Source: Fibrivirga algicola
Lineage (GTDB): Bacteria > Bacteroidota > Bacteroidia > Cytophagales > Spirosomataceae
Direction of reading: 5' to 3'
Length of the DNA stretch: 64,000 nt
NCBI RefSeq assembly: GCF_011742925.1
Contig: NZ_WAEL01000001.1
Span: 1 to 64,000 of the forward strand
The position numbers and the translations under genes were made by a program. Shown here piece after piece: positions 9,189-19,189 of the stretch. Position 1 is the stretch's first letter. The number at the start of each line of letters is the position of its first letter. The notes below the pieces were generated by a model that worked only from the letters and a program-made list of their open reading frames with translations, did no database searches and was not told the origin of the DNA.

Positions 9189-10631
9189 ATGAAACAAATC
9201 GATCATTTGCTCCATCTGGTAAAAACCAGCCTGGATTTGCCGGAAAATGCCACAACACAGACCGACTTATTGAAAACTGCGTTGTCGCGAACTGATTTCT
9301 TGCGCCTGTCCGGGAAAGGGTTGGCTCTTGGCGTAGCTGGTGGGTTGGCAGCCTCCTGCAAAACCAGCCAGCCGGGGGGACGTTACCCCGCCAATCCGTC
9401 AACGGTCTATCAATCGCCGACCGGGCAGCAGATTCCGTCATCGACTCCGTATTCGCCGCCTGCCAAGGTGCCGAAAGAAGCCGACAAACCCATTGAACTA
9501 GAAGCCTGGAAATCAGATGTCGACCGAAAATCGGCCCCTACGCCTACGCCGTTACCGATGGATCAGCGGGTGGGCTACGCGCTGATTGGTTTAGGTCACC
9601 TGACGCTGGAAGAGCTATTGCCGGCATTTGCCCAGTGCAAGAAGTCGAAGCCGGTGGCGCTGGTGAGCGGCAACCCCGAGAAGATGCAAAAAGTAGCGCA
9701 GCAGTATGGCATTAAAGCAAGCAATTGCTATAGCTACGAGCAATATGATCGGCTAAAAGATAACCCGGAGGTGCAGGCGATCTACATTGTGCTGCCCAAT
9801 TCCATGCATGCCGAATATACCATTCGTGGAGCGCAGGCGGGTAAGCATATTTTGTGCGAGAAACCCATGGCCAACTCGTCGAAGGAAGCGCAGGCCATGA
9901 TCGATGCCTGCAACAAGGCCGGTCGGAAGCTGATGGTAGCATACCGAATTCAGTACGAACCAAACAACCGGATGATCCGTGATATGGTCCGGTCGAAGCA
10001 GTTTGGTGCACCCAAGTTCGTTGAAGCGTCGAATTGCCAGAGTTCGGCTAATCCGCAGCACTGGCGTCATATCAAGGCGTTGGCCGGTGGTGGTGCCCTG
10101 CCCGATATTGGTCTATACTGCCTGAATACAACGCGGTTTATTCTGGGTGAAGAACCAACCGAAGTCTTTGGTTATCAGTACAGCACACCCGGAAATCCTC
10201 TATTCCGGGAGGTTGAAGAAGTGATGTCGTGGCAAATGCGGTTCCCAAGCGGGGTCATTGCTAACTGTTCCACCCACTACAACGTACACGAGTCGCGGAG
10301 GTACCGGATTCTGGCCGAACGCGGCTGGATGGGCCTCGACCCTGCCTTTTCGTACAACGGCATTCAGATGGAAACTGCCCGCGCCGATGGCATGATTGAG
10401 CGGAAAGAAACGCCAATTGTAAACCAGAAAAACCAGTTTGTTACCGAAATAGACCATTTTTCGGATTGTATCCTGAACAACAAGCAACCCTTTACGCCCG
10501 GTGAAGAGGGCTTGCAGGATCAGAAAATCATGGAAGCCATTTACCAGTCGGCTAGCGAAGGGAAGCCGGTGAGGTTGGCCACTGTGTCGAAGAAAGACGC
10601 CTTCAGAGGACCGGACCCTGACCTGCAGTAA
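9189..10631 (+). CDS. Exported Gfo/Idh/MocA-family oxidoreductase
   Basis: 480 residues. The N-terminus has a hydrophobic stretch LSGKGLALGVAGGLAASC (ending at Cys57) that could be a lipoprotein signal or a degenerate Tat signal. It is followed by a Pro/Ser-rich linker to ~125. The Rossmann fold starts near residue 130 (YALIGLGHLTLEELLPAF) and carries the family hallmark CEKPMANS in place of the usual EKP motif. The C-terminal alpha/beta domain covers ~265-440. Relatives use NAD(P) held tightly in the protein to oxidise or reduce sugars such as glucose-fructose; the substrate here is unknown. Monocistronic, and transcribed away from the two-component pair. Confidence 0.88.
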   Translation: MKQIDHLLHLVKTSLDLPENATTQTDLLKTALSRTDFLRLSGKGLALGVAGGLAASCKTSQPGGRYPANPSTVYQSPTGQQIPSSTPYSPPAKVPKEADKPIELEAWKSDVDRKSAPTPTPLPMDQRVGYALIGLGHLTLEELLPAFAQCKKSKPVALVSGNPEKMQKVAQQYGIKASNCYSYEQYDRLKDNPEVQAIYIVLPNSMHAEYTIRGAQAGKHILCEKPMANSSKEAQAMIDACNKAGRKLMVAYRIQYEPNNRMIRDMVRSKQFGAPKFVEASNCQSSANPQHWRHIKALAGGGALPDIGLYCLNTTRFILGEEPTEVFGYQYSTPGNPLFREVEEVMSWQMRFPSGVIANCSTHYNVHESRRYRILAERGWMGLDPAFSYNGIQMETARADGMIERKETPIVNQKNQFVTEIDHFSDCILNNKQPFTPGEEGLQDQKIMEAIYQSASEGKPVRLATVSKKDAFRGPDPDLQ

Positions 10632-10669
10632 CGTACCTACGATTCAGGTAGTTACTGGTTGTATGTTGC

Positions 10670-10730
10670 GCTGTCGTAGTATTGTACTACTTATCGAAGG
10701 GCACGATAGGTAGTACAACACTACGACAGC
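10670..10730. terminator. Long hairpin between convergent genes
   Basis: Arms 10670-10696 and 10704-10730 pair at 25 of 27 positions with a 7-nt loop (AAGGGCA). It sits between the oxidoreductase (plus) and the acyltransferase-like gene (minus), which converge on it, so it can stop transcription from both sides. There is no clear T-run. The length and near-perfection also suit a small palindromic repeat element. Confidence 0.65.
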
Positions 10731-10735
10731 CGTAT

Positions 10736-11977
10736 TTACACCCGAATAAACAGCTTCCGGCGGTACATCCACAGCAAAATGAGGTAGAAGACACCGAGGG
10801 TTGCCGCGCCTGCCAGTAACGGCTCGAACGCTGGGCCGAACATCTGAAACGGGCCGTGCCCGAGGTGGATGTAGAACGAGTCGGTGATGAAATGACTGAT
10901 TAGCTCGACCATGCAGTAGATCGCGATCGAGTTCATACCGATAACCGTCAGGAAGAACGCCCAACTCCGGCGTTTGGCAATGTCGATGGTGGCGTAGAAA
11001 AAGGCCATCAGCCCAAAGCAGCATCCGCCGCTAAACAACGTCCAGGCGGGTGTCCAGATGCGCTTCACGATGGGGCAAAGGCCGGTTAGGTGAAGCAGCA
11101 GCCCCAGTGCGATACAAACCGCCCCGGCAATCAGCAACTGACGAACAATGAGCCGCCCCGGTTGCGCCGAGCGCAGCCACTGGCCCGCCTGTAACCCCAG
11201 CAGCATAGTGCCCAGCGTAGGTATGAAGCTCAGCGTAGCGTAGCCGCCACCATTGAACAGAAAGGGCGATTTGCGCGGGAATAAGTTTAAAAACCAAGTG
11301 TCGAATGCCCAGGCAAGGTTGCTGTTTTTATTGAAGTGTGCGGCCAGTCCGGTGTAGTGATGCGGCCAGTCGGCCGGCACGCCCACGGCCGCATAATCGA
11401 AACCCGCCGTGGGGGCGGGGTAGAGCGCAAACGCGACCCAATAGCCAACCAGCACCCCGACCAGCGCTATCCATTGCGTGCGCGGCGTGGCGTTGCCAAG
11501 CAGAAATAAAAACGGATAGCCGAGGCCAATCTGCGTCAGGGTGTCTTCGAACGTAAAATAGGTCTGCGTTTTATGAATGGAGCGCAGAAAGATGCCGAGC
11601 AGAATTAGAATCAGCGAGCGGCGCAGGGCATGCCCGAATTGCGACCGAACCGAGTCGCCCCGTGTTAGTCGACTTGCTACCGAGTAGGGGAGGGCTACGC
11701 CCACCAGAAACGAGAATGAAGGCTGGATGAGATCGTGCAGTGAACAGCCCGCCCAGTCGACATGGCTTTGCTGAAAGGCCAGAAATGCCCAGAAACTGCT
11801 GGTGGGCATGGCCTCGTGTAGATCAGAAAAACGCAGGAGTTCACCGGCCATCAGCAGCATAACGAATCCCCGATACGCGTCCATCGACATCAATCGAGGG
11901 CCGGGAAATGTGCCTTGCCTGGGGAGTCGGTCGGCGTGAGAAAGGGTGGCCGGGTGGTGGGGTAAAGAAGTTGCCAT
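10736..11977 (-). CDS. Multi-pass membrane acyltransferase-like protein (DUF5009/DUF1624 type)
   Basis: About 413 residues from the ATG at 11977 (an upstream in-frame ATG at 12022 adds 15 Pro-rich residues). Roughly ten hydrophobic helices are visible. The first carries [13 protein letters not shown], the signature of the family related to human heparan-alpha-glucosaminide N-acetyltransferase, and [19 protein letters not shown] is the second conserved block. Family members sit in the inner membrane and are thought to move acyl groups onto envelope sugars; the acceptor is not known here. It is followed on the same strand by nothing close and preceded by the peptidase gene with a 121-bp gap. 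Confidence 0.8.
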   Translation of the reverse strand: MATSLPHHPATLSHADRLPRQGTFPGPRLMSMDAYRGFVMLLMAGELLRFSDLHEAMPTSSFWAFLAFQQSHVDWAGCSLHDLIQPSFSFLVGVALPYSVASRLTRGDSVRSQFGHALRRSLILILLGIFLRSIHKTQTYFTFEDTLTQIGLGYPFLFLLGNATPRTQWIALVGVLVGYWVAFALYPAPTAGFDYAAVGVPADWPHHYTGLAAHFNKNSNLAWAFDTWFLNLFPRKSPFLFNGGGYATLSFIPTLGTMLLGLQAGQWLRSAQPGRLIVRQLLIAGAVCIALGLLLHLTGLCPIVKRIWTPAWTLFSGGCCFGLMAFFYATIDIAKRRSWAFFLTVIGMNSIAIYCMVELISHFITDSFYIHLGHGPFQMFGPAFEPLLAGAATLGVFYLILLWMYRRKLFIRV

Positions 11978-12098
11978 TGGTAAGGGTAGAGGAGATGTCA
12001 GATCAGGGGTTTTGCTTCGCACTCAACCTATAGCGCGAAGCAAAACTCACCCAACTATTACTCACAGCCAGGCAAAGACTTACCCTCAACAGGCTGAT

Positions 12099-13463
12099 CT
12101 ACAGTCCGTAGGTGTCGAGCAGGTACACGAGTGCGGCCATCGACGCGCCGCCCAGTTCAAGCTCCCGTTTGTTTACCATCTCGAAGCGGTCGGCGGCGGT
12201 GTGATGAAAATCGAAGTACCGCTGCGAATCGGGCTTGAAGCCGAACAGCACCGTACCAATGTTGACCAGCGGCCCGATGTCGGCACCACCGCCACCAGGA
12301 CCAATGTCGTGCAGGCCATAGGGTGCCAGCAGCGGTTTCCACTGGAGTACTTTCTCTTTTTGTTGCGGGGTACCTACGATGCCGAAACCACGGGGGGTAA
12401 ACCCGCCTTCGTCTGACTCGATAGCGGCAATGTGCTTTTCGTTGTTCTGTTTAGCCAGATCGGCATATTTCACGCCGCCACGCAGGCCGTTTTCTTCGTT
12501 CATGAACATCACCGCTCGGATGGTACGCTTCGGCTTTATGCCCAGCGTTTTCATGATGCGCAATACTTCGATCGACTGCATACAGCCGGTGCCGTCGTCA
12601 TGTGCCCCCTGGCCCAGATCCCACGAGTCGAGGTGACCGCCCACCACGATTATCTCGTCGGGTTTTTCCGAGCCTTTGATTTCGCCCACTACGTTATATG
12701 ATTTGGCGTCGGGCAGTGACTCGCAGTTCTGCTTGAAATAAAAGGTCAGAGTTGGGTTTTCGGCCAGGGATTTGCTCAGCAGGTTGGCACCATTGGTGCT
12801 GATGGCCGCCGTAGGAATAAGCGGAACACCAGTGCCGTAGCGCGTGCCGCCCGTATGTGGGTAATCGTCCTGCGCCAGCCCCATCGATCGGATAATTGCC
12901 CCAACCGCACCCAGTTTGGCGGCTTCGGTAGCACCACCCGCCCGCTGATCCACTGCTCCGCCATAGGCATCGAAGGTAATGGTCTTGGTAGGGTCCATCG
13001 GCCGGTTGAAGAACACAATTTTGCCTTTCACCTTTTCGGCTCCTAATGCCCGCAACTCGGGGAAGCTTTTTACCTCGATCACCTGCGCTTCAACGCCTTT
13101 GGCGGGCGTAGCTACTGAGCCACCCAGGGCCGCAATGGGTACGTTCGTTTTTTGCTTGCCAATCTGGATATAGGCCACTTCTTTGGCACCACGTACCCAG
13201 TGCGGTACCATCACTTCCTGCAAAAACACCCGGTCGAACCCTTGCTGCTCCATAAGTTGTTTGGTCCAGTCGACGGCCTTCTGTGCCCCGGCCGACCCAC
13301 TTAGCCGCGGGCCAATCTGCTGGGTCAAGTAGCGGAGCCATTCGTGCGATTTCCCATTGGACAGGGCTTCGTTATAAATTCGGCGAATCGCCACCGAGTC
13401 GGCATTCTGGCCGTAGGAGCATAAGGAGAGGCAAAGCAGAAACAGGGTAGTTACTTTTCTCAT
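12099..13463 (-). CDS. Secreted M28-family zinc peptidase (carboxypeptidase Q-like)
   Basis: 454 residues. Signal peptide MRKVTTLFLLCLSLCSYG. A PA-like insert domain (~100-235) precedes the peptidase core. Zinc ligands are visible: His and Asp of GGHLDSWD, Asp of GAHDDGTG, the Glu pair of FMNEENG, Asp of ESDEGG and the late His of FHHTAADR. The order and spacing match plasma glutamate carboxypeptidase/carboxypeptidase Q, a co-catalytic two-zinc aminopeptidase-fold enzyme. It probably degrades peptides in the periplasm or outside the cell. No operon partner is close. Confidence 0.92.
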   Translation of the reverse strand: MRKVTTLFLLCLSLCSYGQNADSVAIRRIYNEALSNGKSHEWLRYLTQQIGPRLSGSAGAQKAVDWTKQLMEQQGFDRVFLQEVMVPHWVRGAKEVAYIQIGKQKTNVPIAALGGSVATPAKGVEAQVIEVKSFPELRALGAEKVKGKIVFFNRPMDPTKTITFDAYGGAVDQRAGGATEAAKLGAVGAIIRSMGLAQDDYPHTGGTRYGTGVPLIPTAAISTNGANLLSKSLAENPTLTFYFKQNCESLPDAKSYNVVGEIKGSEKPDEIIVVGGHLDSWDLGQGAHDDGTGCMQSIEVLRIMKTLGIKPKRTIRAVMFMNEENGLRGGVKYADLAKQNNEKHIAAIESDEGGFTPRGFGIVGTPQQKEKVLQWKPLLAPYGLHDIGPGGGGADIGPLVNIGTVLFGFKPDSQRYFDFHHTAADRFEMVNKRELELGGASMAALVYLLDTYGL

Positions 13464-13725
13464 TGACGTGGGGTGATAAACAGCGTTGCTCGTTCAGGTT
13501 GATTCTTGACTGGTAATCTATGAAAAAACGGCCGGGTTATCACTTGCCGCCAGAAAGTCTATGCCTATGCGACCGCCAGGAAACCAACTCTACGCCCATA
13601 CGCTTTTCTTCCTGACGGGTGCTGTGTAGCGGCTGCTGACGCCTGTTGCTTCGCGAGTCGTGCCCGGCACCAGCAAAATACCATCACTGCAAAAATCACC
13701 CATACTGTTTCATCAACGCCTATTC

Positions 13726-16293
13726 ATGAAGTTGCTTCACACTCGATTCTGTCTGCTGGTAATCTTCGTTTGCGCTGCGTTCAGCACGCTGGCCCAGACA
13801 AAGCCTAACCCCAAAAATCTCATTTACGTCGATAAAGCCGGGGTGATCCGGTATACCAAAACCAACCAGGAAGCGGCTTTCTACGGTGTCAATTACTGCC
13901 TGCCGTTCGCTTATGGCTACCGGGCGGTAAAGGCGCTGAATACCAAACCCGAAACGGCTATCGACCAGGATGTGTACCACATTGCCCGGATGGGCGCCGA
14001 TGCGTTCCGGGTACATGTCTGGGATACCGAAATCAGCGATTCGCTGGGAAATCTGCTCGACAACGACCACTTACGACTGTTCGATTACCTGGTGGCGCAG
14101 CTCAAAAAGCGGCACATCAAAGTCATTATCACGCCGATTGCCTACTGGGGTAACGGCTACCCCGAGCGTGACGAACGTACCCCCGGTTTTTCGAGGGTGT
14201 ACGGCAAGGGTAAGGTCAATCAGATCGAGAATGGGATAAAGGCGCAGGAGGAATACGTGCGTCAGTTTTTCCGGCACGTAAATCCTTTCACCAAGTCTAC
14301 GTATGGTAATGACCCCGACGTGATTGCTGTTGAACTCAATAACGAACCCACGCACGCCGGGCCGAAGCCAACGGTAACCCAGTACATCAACCGGGTGAAC
14401 GCCGCGCTCCGGAGTACGGGCTGGGATAAACCCATTTTCTACAACATCAGCCAGAACCCGTGGTATGCCGACGCCGTGGCAAAATCGGACGTAAACGGCT
14501 TCAGCTTCCAGTGGTATCCGCTGGGCCTGGTAGCCGGACACACCATTCAGGGTAACTCGTTGCTGCACGTCGACCGGTACCTTATTCCGTTCGATACCAT
14601 CCCCGCGTTCAAAAACAAGGCCCGTATTGTGTATGAGTTCGACGCGGGCGATGTGTATGCGCCCTACATGTATCCGGCGATGGCGCGGAGCTTCCGGGGA
14701 GCGGGTTTCCAGTGGGCTACCCAGTTTGCCTACGACCCAATGGTAACGGCCTACGCCAACACCGAATACCAGACGCACTACCTGAACCTGGCCTATACGC
14801 CGTCGAAAGCCATCAGCATGCTCATTGCCGGCCGGGTATTCCGCGAAACGCCCCGGTTCAAAAGCTACGGTAGCTACCCGCAAGACACCACCTTTGGGCC
14901 ATTCCGGCTGAGCTACAGTCAGGCGCTAAGTGAAATGAACAGCGACGGGGCCTTCGTTTACGCCAACACCACATCGACGAAGCCTGTCAACGTGGCTAAG
15001 CTAACGCAGGTGGCGGGTGTGGGCAGTTCGCCGGTGGTCAATTATGCGGGAACCGGCGCTTATTTCCTGGACAAGATAGGGGCGGGCGTGTGGCGACTCG
15101 AAGTAATGCCCGATGCCATACTGATCCGAGATCCGTTCGAGCAGCCGTCGCTTAAAAAGGAAGTGACGACTATCCGCTACGCCACCTGGCCTATGCGTAT
15201 TACACTACCCGACCTGGGTACGTCGTTTGCCGTAACGGCCCAAAACGAGGGAAACACCTTCGCTTCAGCGGCCACTAATGGTGCGTTTCAGATTCGGCCC
15301 GGCACGTACCTACTGAAAGCCGCCGGTGCTTCGGTGCCCAGGATTCTGCCTAACTCAGTATTGGGGCTGAACGAATTTTACGCCCCCGTCGCTTCAGCCA
15401 ATGCTGAGCCCATCGTGGTTCATACGCCCTACGGCGAAGTGTCAGCCCAACAGCCGCTTACCGTATCAGCCACCATCGTCGGTCTGGACTCGGCCGATAA
15501 AGCGACTGTCGACTTGCGAAATACGGTGGGGGCTGGTCGGTCGAGCACACTACCGCTCCAGCGCGTGGGGGGCTACCGCTACGAGGCCACCATTCCCGCT
15601 GATTGGCTGAGGCCGGGGATGCTGAATTACCGGATCACCGTGCAGAAAGGAACCGACTACCGGGCATACCCAGGTGCGCAGTCAGGCGACCCGACTGCCT
15701 GGGACTACCTGCCCGGTGCCATGTACCAATCCGTTATTACCCCCGACAACAGTCGCCTGAACCTGTTCGAAGCCAACGCCGACCGTGCCAGGCTGATTAT
15801 AAACAACAGCGATTACCGCGCCAATACGGTTACGTTTGTACCCGACGAGAACCCTGCGCAACTCCTGCTCAAAGCCAGCATCACTAAAACGCAGGGTGGC
15901 CAGCCCATGGGTTTTCAGTTTTATTTCGGTGATAAAATCAAGGGTCGGCGCGCCGAATTGCGTGGTTTTACGAAACTGGTGGTCCGGGGTAAATCGGGGC
16001 AGGCACAGCCGGTACCCGTTACAATCAGTCTGGTCGGTAACAATGGACGTACCTACGCCACTGTGATTACCCTGCCGCAAGAGCTGAGCGAAATTGAGGT
16101 GCCACTTAGCCAACTGACAAACGCAGCCGTAACCCTGCTACCGCGTCCGTACCCCGATTTTCAGTCGCTCACGTTTCAATCGGCAACTGTAGGTACGTTT
16201 ACGATCGATACCATCGAAAAGGTAGACATACAGGTTGGACAAACTACCGGGCCTATCACGATGTGGCTGGATTATGTTGGGCTGAAACGGTAA
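13726..16293 (+). CDS. Secreted GH5-like glycoside hydrolase with C-terminal beta domains
   Basis: 855 residues from the ATG at 13726, which begins a clear signal peptide (FCLLVIFVCAAFSTLAQ); the in-frame ATG at 13660 would hide it. The N-terminal half is a (beta/alpha)8 barrel of clan GH-A. The acid/base is likely Glu207 in VELNNEPTH and the nucleophile Glu304 in RIVYEFDAGDVY. The order (NEP then a late Glu) matches GH5/GH2-type retaining enzymes. From about residue 540 there are beta-sandwich domains, the last resembling a carbohydrate-binding fold. Substrate not readable. Upstream (13635-13657) is a short motif shared with the pectin locus. Confidence 0.8.
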   Translation: MKLLHTRFCLLVIFVCAAFSTLAQTKPNPKNLIYVDKAGVIRYTKTNQEAAFYGVNYCLPFAYGYRAVKALNTKPETAIDQDVYHIARMGADAFRVHVWDTEISDSLGNLLDNDHLRLFDYLVAQLKKRHIKVIITPIAYWGNGYPERDERTPGFSRVYGKGKVNQIENGIKAQEEYVRQFFRHVNPFTKSTYGNDPDVIAVELNNEPTHAGPKPTVTQYINRVNAALRSTGWDKPIFYNISQNPWYADAVAKSDVNGFSFQWYPLGLVAGHTIQGNSLLHVDRYLIPFDTIPAFKNKARIVYEFDAGDVYAPYMYPAMARSFRGAGFQWATQFAYDPMVTAYANTEYQTHYLNLAYTPSKAISMLIAGRVFRETPRFKSYGSYPQDTTFGPFRLSYSQALSEMNSDGAFVYANTTSTKPVNVAKLTQVAGVGSSPVVNYAGTGAYFLDKIGAGVWRLEVMPDAILIRDPFEQPSLKKEVTTIRYATWPMRITLPDLGTSFAVTAQNEGNTFASAATNGAFQIRPGTYLLKAAGASVPRILPNSVLGLNEFYAPVASANAEPIVVHTPYGEVSAQQPLTVSATIVGLDSADKATVDLRNTVGAGRSSTLPLQRVGGYRYEATIPADWLRPGMLNYRITVQKGTDYRAYPGAQSGDPTAWDYLPGAMYQSVITPDNSRLNLFEANADRARLIINNSDYRANTVTFVPDENPAQLLLKASITKTQGGQPMGFQFYFGDKIKGRRAELRGFTKLVVRGKSGQAQPVPVTISLVGNNGRTYATVITLPQELSEIEVPLSQLTNAAVTLLPRPYPDFQSLTFQSATVGTFTIDTIEKVDIQVGQTTGPITMWLDYVGLKR

Positions 16294-16607
16294 CGTTGCA
16301 ACGAGGCTTGTTCGGGCTGCTTACTCAAGCGTATCTGTATAACCGCCAGGCAGGCACAGACTGTCTGGCGGGATAAGCCGAAGGAGTCGCCGCAACGCAG
16401 GCGTGTAGTACCTGCTATAGGCTTCGTCAGTTCGCCAATAAAAATACATTGATAGTCAATTGGTTAATAAGGATTCCTTCTACTGCTTCTGATAAGGCCT
16501 GGCAATTATCCCTGGCCTCTGTGAATCTACTAAACGGCTGGGCTACTGCGTAAAAATGCGTATATATTGCGGAGTAATATACTCAGCATCGGTTAGCGCA
16601 GTCCTCC
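16294..16607. other. Intergenic region with two small hairpins
   Basis: No gene is seen. A hairpin with CCGCCAG/CTGGCGG ends (about 16343-16372) follows the hydrolase and may end its transcript, though without a T-run. A short inverted repeat GTATAT/ATATAC (16560-16565, 16577-16582) lies 26 bp before the next start and could be a regulator site. Confidence 0.35.
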
Positions 16608-17636
16608 ATGAAGTATCTATATCTTTTCCTATGTACCTCTTTAGGAAGCCTCACACTCGGTATTTCATCCGTGTGGGCGCAGCAAACCTGTTCTACCAAT
16701 AAGGCAGGCTACTGGAACGACCCAGCTGTGTGGGATTGTGGGATTGTACCCGGTATAGGTGCAAACACAACTTTTACGGGTACGATCAATGTCAATCATG
16801 CGCTTCTGTTTCCCGACTATAGCACTATTCGTATAACGGGACAGGTCACGATCGATGTGTCAGGAGCAGGCTCGCTCGATTTTGGCAGCGGTGCCGGGGC
16901 AGGCACCAAGTTTGAGATACTGAATATCAACTCCGTTATCATACTCAGAACGACGTCGAATTTTATAAAAGGAGGAAACAACGCCTCAATTATCAATGTA
17001 GGAGATAAGCTATGCGGCGGTCCATTCAATGGTAGTTACCAGCTAAATAACCGAACCATTTCATATGCATCGCCAGCCTGTGCCAACGCAGTGTTGCCGG
17101 TCACGTTGCTCTCGTTTACGGCCAAAGCCGAAGCCGATCGGGTTCAACTTGCCTGGTCTACCACCTCAGAACAGAACGCCGATCGCTTCGTCGTGGAGCG
17201 TAGTACTGACCTTGGCGAGTACAGTATCGTGGGCGATGTTGCCGCCAAAGGCACAACCGACACGCGCCAGTATTATGGCCTGACCGACGAGCAACCATTA
17301 CCCGGCATTAACTACTATCGGTTGCGGCAGATTGACCGTACTGGCCTTCAGCAGACCTTCAAACCAATTTCAGTCGTTGTCGACCCCGAATCGCTGGTGG
17401 CAGTGGTGTATCCCAACCCTACTTCCGACAGCCGAATTCATCTGCGGCTCAGAAACGCCGCTGATAACGCAACGCTGAGGCTGTTAACCCTAACCGGTCA
17501 GGCGATAGACGGTAAAATTGAGCGTCGGCAAGACGACGTTGAGGTGCTGCTTCAACGTCCGTTGCCGCTGGGGGTTTACCTACTGGAAGTACAGAGCAAC
17601 GGGCAAAAGCGGGTAGTAAACGTCTTGATTCGATAG
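16608..17636 (+). CDS. Secreted protein with T9SS-type C-terminal sorting domain
   Basis: 342 residues. Signal peptide to about residue 24 (ISSVWAQ). Residues ~25-150 look like a short beta-helix-like fold (AGYWNDPAVWDCGIVPG is a motif common in Bacteroidota surface proteins). Then comes the linker LPVTLLSFTAK, followed by a fibronectin-III-like module (~165-255, VQLAWSTTSEQNADRFVVERS). The last ~80 residues (VVYPNPTSD... GVYLLEVQSNGQKRVVNVLIR) are a type A T9SS tail. The protein should be exported by the type IX system and released or anchored outside. The effector part is small, so a structural role is plausible. Confidence 0.85.
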   Translation: MKYLYLFLCTSLGSLTLGISSVWAQQTCSTNKAGYWNDPAVWDCGIVPGIGANTTFTGTINVNHALLFPDYSTIRITGQVTIDVSGAGSLDFGSGAGAGTKFEILNINSVIILRTTSNFIKGGNNASIINVGDKLCGGPFNGSYQLNNRTISYASPACANAVLPVTLLSFTAKAEADRVQLAWSTTSEQNADRFVVERSTDLGEYSIVGDVAAKGTTDTRQYYGLTDEQPLPGINYYRLRQIDRTGLQQTFKPISVVVDPESLVAVVYPNPTSDSRIHLRLRNAADNATLRLLTLTGQAIDGKIERRQDDVEVLLQRPLPLGVYLLEVQSNGQKRVVNVLIR

Positions 17637-17660
17637 GTTGCGGTGTAGAACATAGAAACA

Positions 17661-17696
17661 AAAAAGCGATCAGGTAAACGTACCTGATCGCTTTTT
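17661..17696. terminator. Perfect bidirectional intrinsic terminator
   Basis: A 16-bp perfect stem (17661-17676 with 17681-17696) with loop AACG, flanked by A-run and T-run, serves the plus-strand T9SS-tail gene and the convergent dehydrogenase gene. Confidence 0.93.
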
Positions 17697-17765
17697 TTAT
17701 GGGAGGCCTGAATAGCCTCTGGAATATAATGCTCCTGTTTTTACTGGAGTATGAGGCACAAGCCC

Positions 17766-18998
17766 TTACTGCTGGCGACTTACCCGGTAGATAACCCCGT
17801 TGTTATCTTCCGAAAATAGCAACGATCCATCGGGTAATGTGGCAATACCAACCGGCCGGCCAAACTGCGATCTGTTGTTGTCGACCAGGAAACCGGTTAC
17901 GAAATCGTCGATTCGGGTTGGAACGCCGTTCTCAAAATGCACGCGAACCACATTGTAGCCCGACGGTTTCGAGCGGTTCCACGAGCCACGCATTGTAACA
18001 AAGGCGTCGTTCTGGTACTCAGCTGGAAAAATACTCGCCCCATTCGTTGCCGTGTAAAAGACCATCGCCAGCGGGGCTGCGTGGGCATTGTAGGATAAGG
18101 CTGGCAGCGTAGTTTTAGCCAAAATCTGGGCGTAGGTTGTGTCGCCCATAGGGCGGGGGTGCGGACTATAGTTGCCATCGCCGTAGATATAGGGCCAGCC
18201 GTAAAAAGCGCCCTGCTTAATCAGGTTCAGCTCTTCTTTCTGCTGTTCATCGCCCAACCAGTCGATGCCGTGGTCGAAACCATACAGGGCTTTTGTTTGT
18301 GGATGCCAGCCAAACCCGATGGTATTACGCAGACCACTGGCAAAAACGGTCCGGTTCGTGCCATCGGCATTGGCGCGGAGCATGGTTGCATGTTCGGGAT
18401 TGGGTTCCGCGCAGGCGTTGCAGGTGCTGCCCACCGTAATATATAGCAGCCCATCGGGGCCAATTGCCAATGTCCGGTTTGGGTGTTGACCCGCGTCGGG
18501 CAGGTTGTTGATCAGTTGCTGAAGCTGGCCCAGCGTGCCGTTGCTGTTGATAGGTGCCCGAAATACCTCTTTAATCGTGGCCAGGTACATCTGCCCGTTA
18601 TTGATGGTAATGCCGTGGACGCTTTTAATGGTAGCTACTACCTGTTTCTGATCGGCCTTGCCATCGGCATTCGTATCGCGGAGGAGGGTCACAGTACCGG
18701 TTTCGCGGTTTGTTACGTACACGTGACCCGCCGGACTTACCGCCAGTTGGCGCGGCTTGCCCAGTGAATCAGCATATTTGGCGATCGTAAAGCCGGCCGG
18801 AACCCGCAATTGGGCAATCCGCTGATCGGTGGCTGGTACCAGTGCTGGCTCAAATACATTCCCCTCGATTTGAGCCGAGGTTGGCTCTTTGTTGGTCTCC
18901 GGAATCTGGGCGTTGAACTCGTCTTTACTACAGGCTGCCAATAAAGCGGCCACGACAAGGCCACTTAAAAGTAATGGTCTACGTGCTGCGTTCATCAT
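17766..18998 (-). CDS. Lipoprotein, PQQ/sorbosone dehydrogenase-like beta-propeller
   Basis: 410 residues. Lipoprotein signal with lipobox LLAAC (Cys at ~22). The rest is a six-bladed propeller of the glucose/sorbosone dehydrogenase family: RQLAVSPAGHVYVTNR, DTNADGKAD (a calcium-like loop), HPNRTLAIGPDGLLYITVGST, GLRNTIGFGWHPQT and QGAFYGWPYIYG are family hallmarks. Homologues oxidise sugars with PQQ or are uncharacterised; electron acceptor and substrate are not evident. Likely anchored in the outer or inner membrane facing the periplasm. No partner cytochrome is adjacent. Confidence 0.85.
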   Translation of the reverse strand: MMNAARRPLLLSGLVVAALLAACSKDEFNAQIPETNKEPTSAQIEGNVFEPALVPATDQRIAQLRVPAGFTIAKYADSLGKPRQLAVSPAGHVYVTNRETGTVTLLRDTNADGKADQKQVVATIKSVHGITINNGQMYLATIKEVFRAPINSNGTLGQLQQLINNLPDAGQHPNRTLAIGPDGLLYITVGSTCNACAEPNPEHATMLRANADGTNRTVFASGLRNTIGFGWHPQTKALYGFDHGIDWLGDEQQKEELNLIKQGAFYGWPYIYGDGNYSPHPRPMGDTTYAQILAKTTLPALSYNAHAAPLAMVFYTATNGASIFPAEYQNDAFVTMRGSWNRSKPSGYNVVRVHFENGVPTRIDDFVTGFLVDNNRSQFGRPVGIATLPDGSLLFSEDNNGVIYRVSRQQ

Positions 18999-19127
18999 GT
19001 TTACGTTGAGTGTACTAGCTGGATTAAACTGTTTTAATCTTCAAACCAGTAACAGTATCATATGTTCTATAGGTATAATAGATTTATTGAATCAAGCTAT
19101 TTTGTGCGTGTCTGGAACAAAGAAAAA

Positions 19128-19161
19128 CCCTGCGTCAGCGACTAATTGCGTGACGGCAGGG
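19128..19161 (-). terminator. Intrinsic terminator of the efflux operon
   Basis: Stem CCCTGC/GCAGGG with inner GTCA/TGAC pairs, followed on the minus strand by a T-run (19122-19127 region). It lies 29 bp after the emrB-like stop. Confidence 0.8.
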
Positions 19162-19189
19162 CTTTCCTGAACACAAACGAAAACGATTA

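Noticed and set aside
14071-14883. 270-codon ORF on the minus strand inside the GH5-like gene
   Set aside because: It mirrors the codons of the clearly real hydrolase (signal peptide, catalytic Glu residues) and shows no domain of its own.
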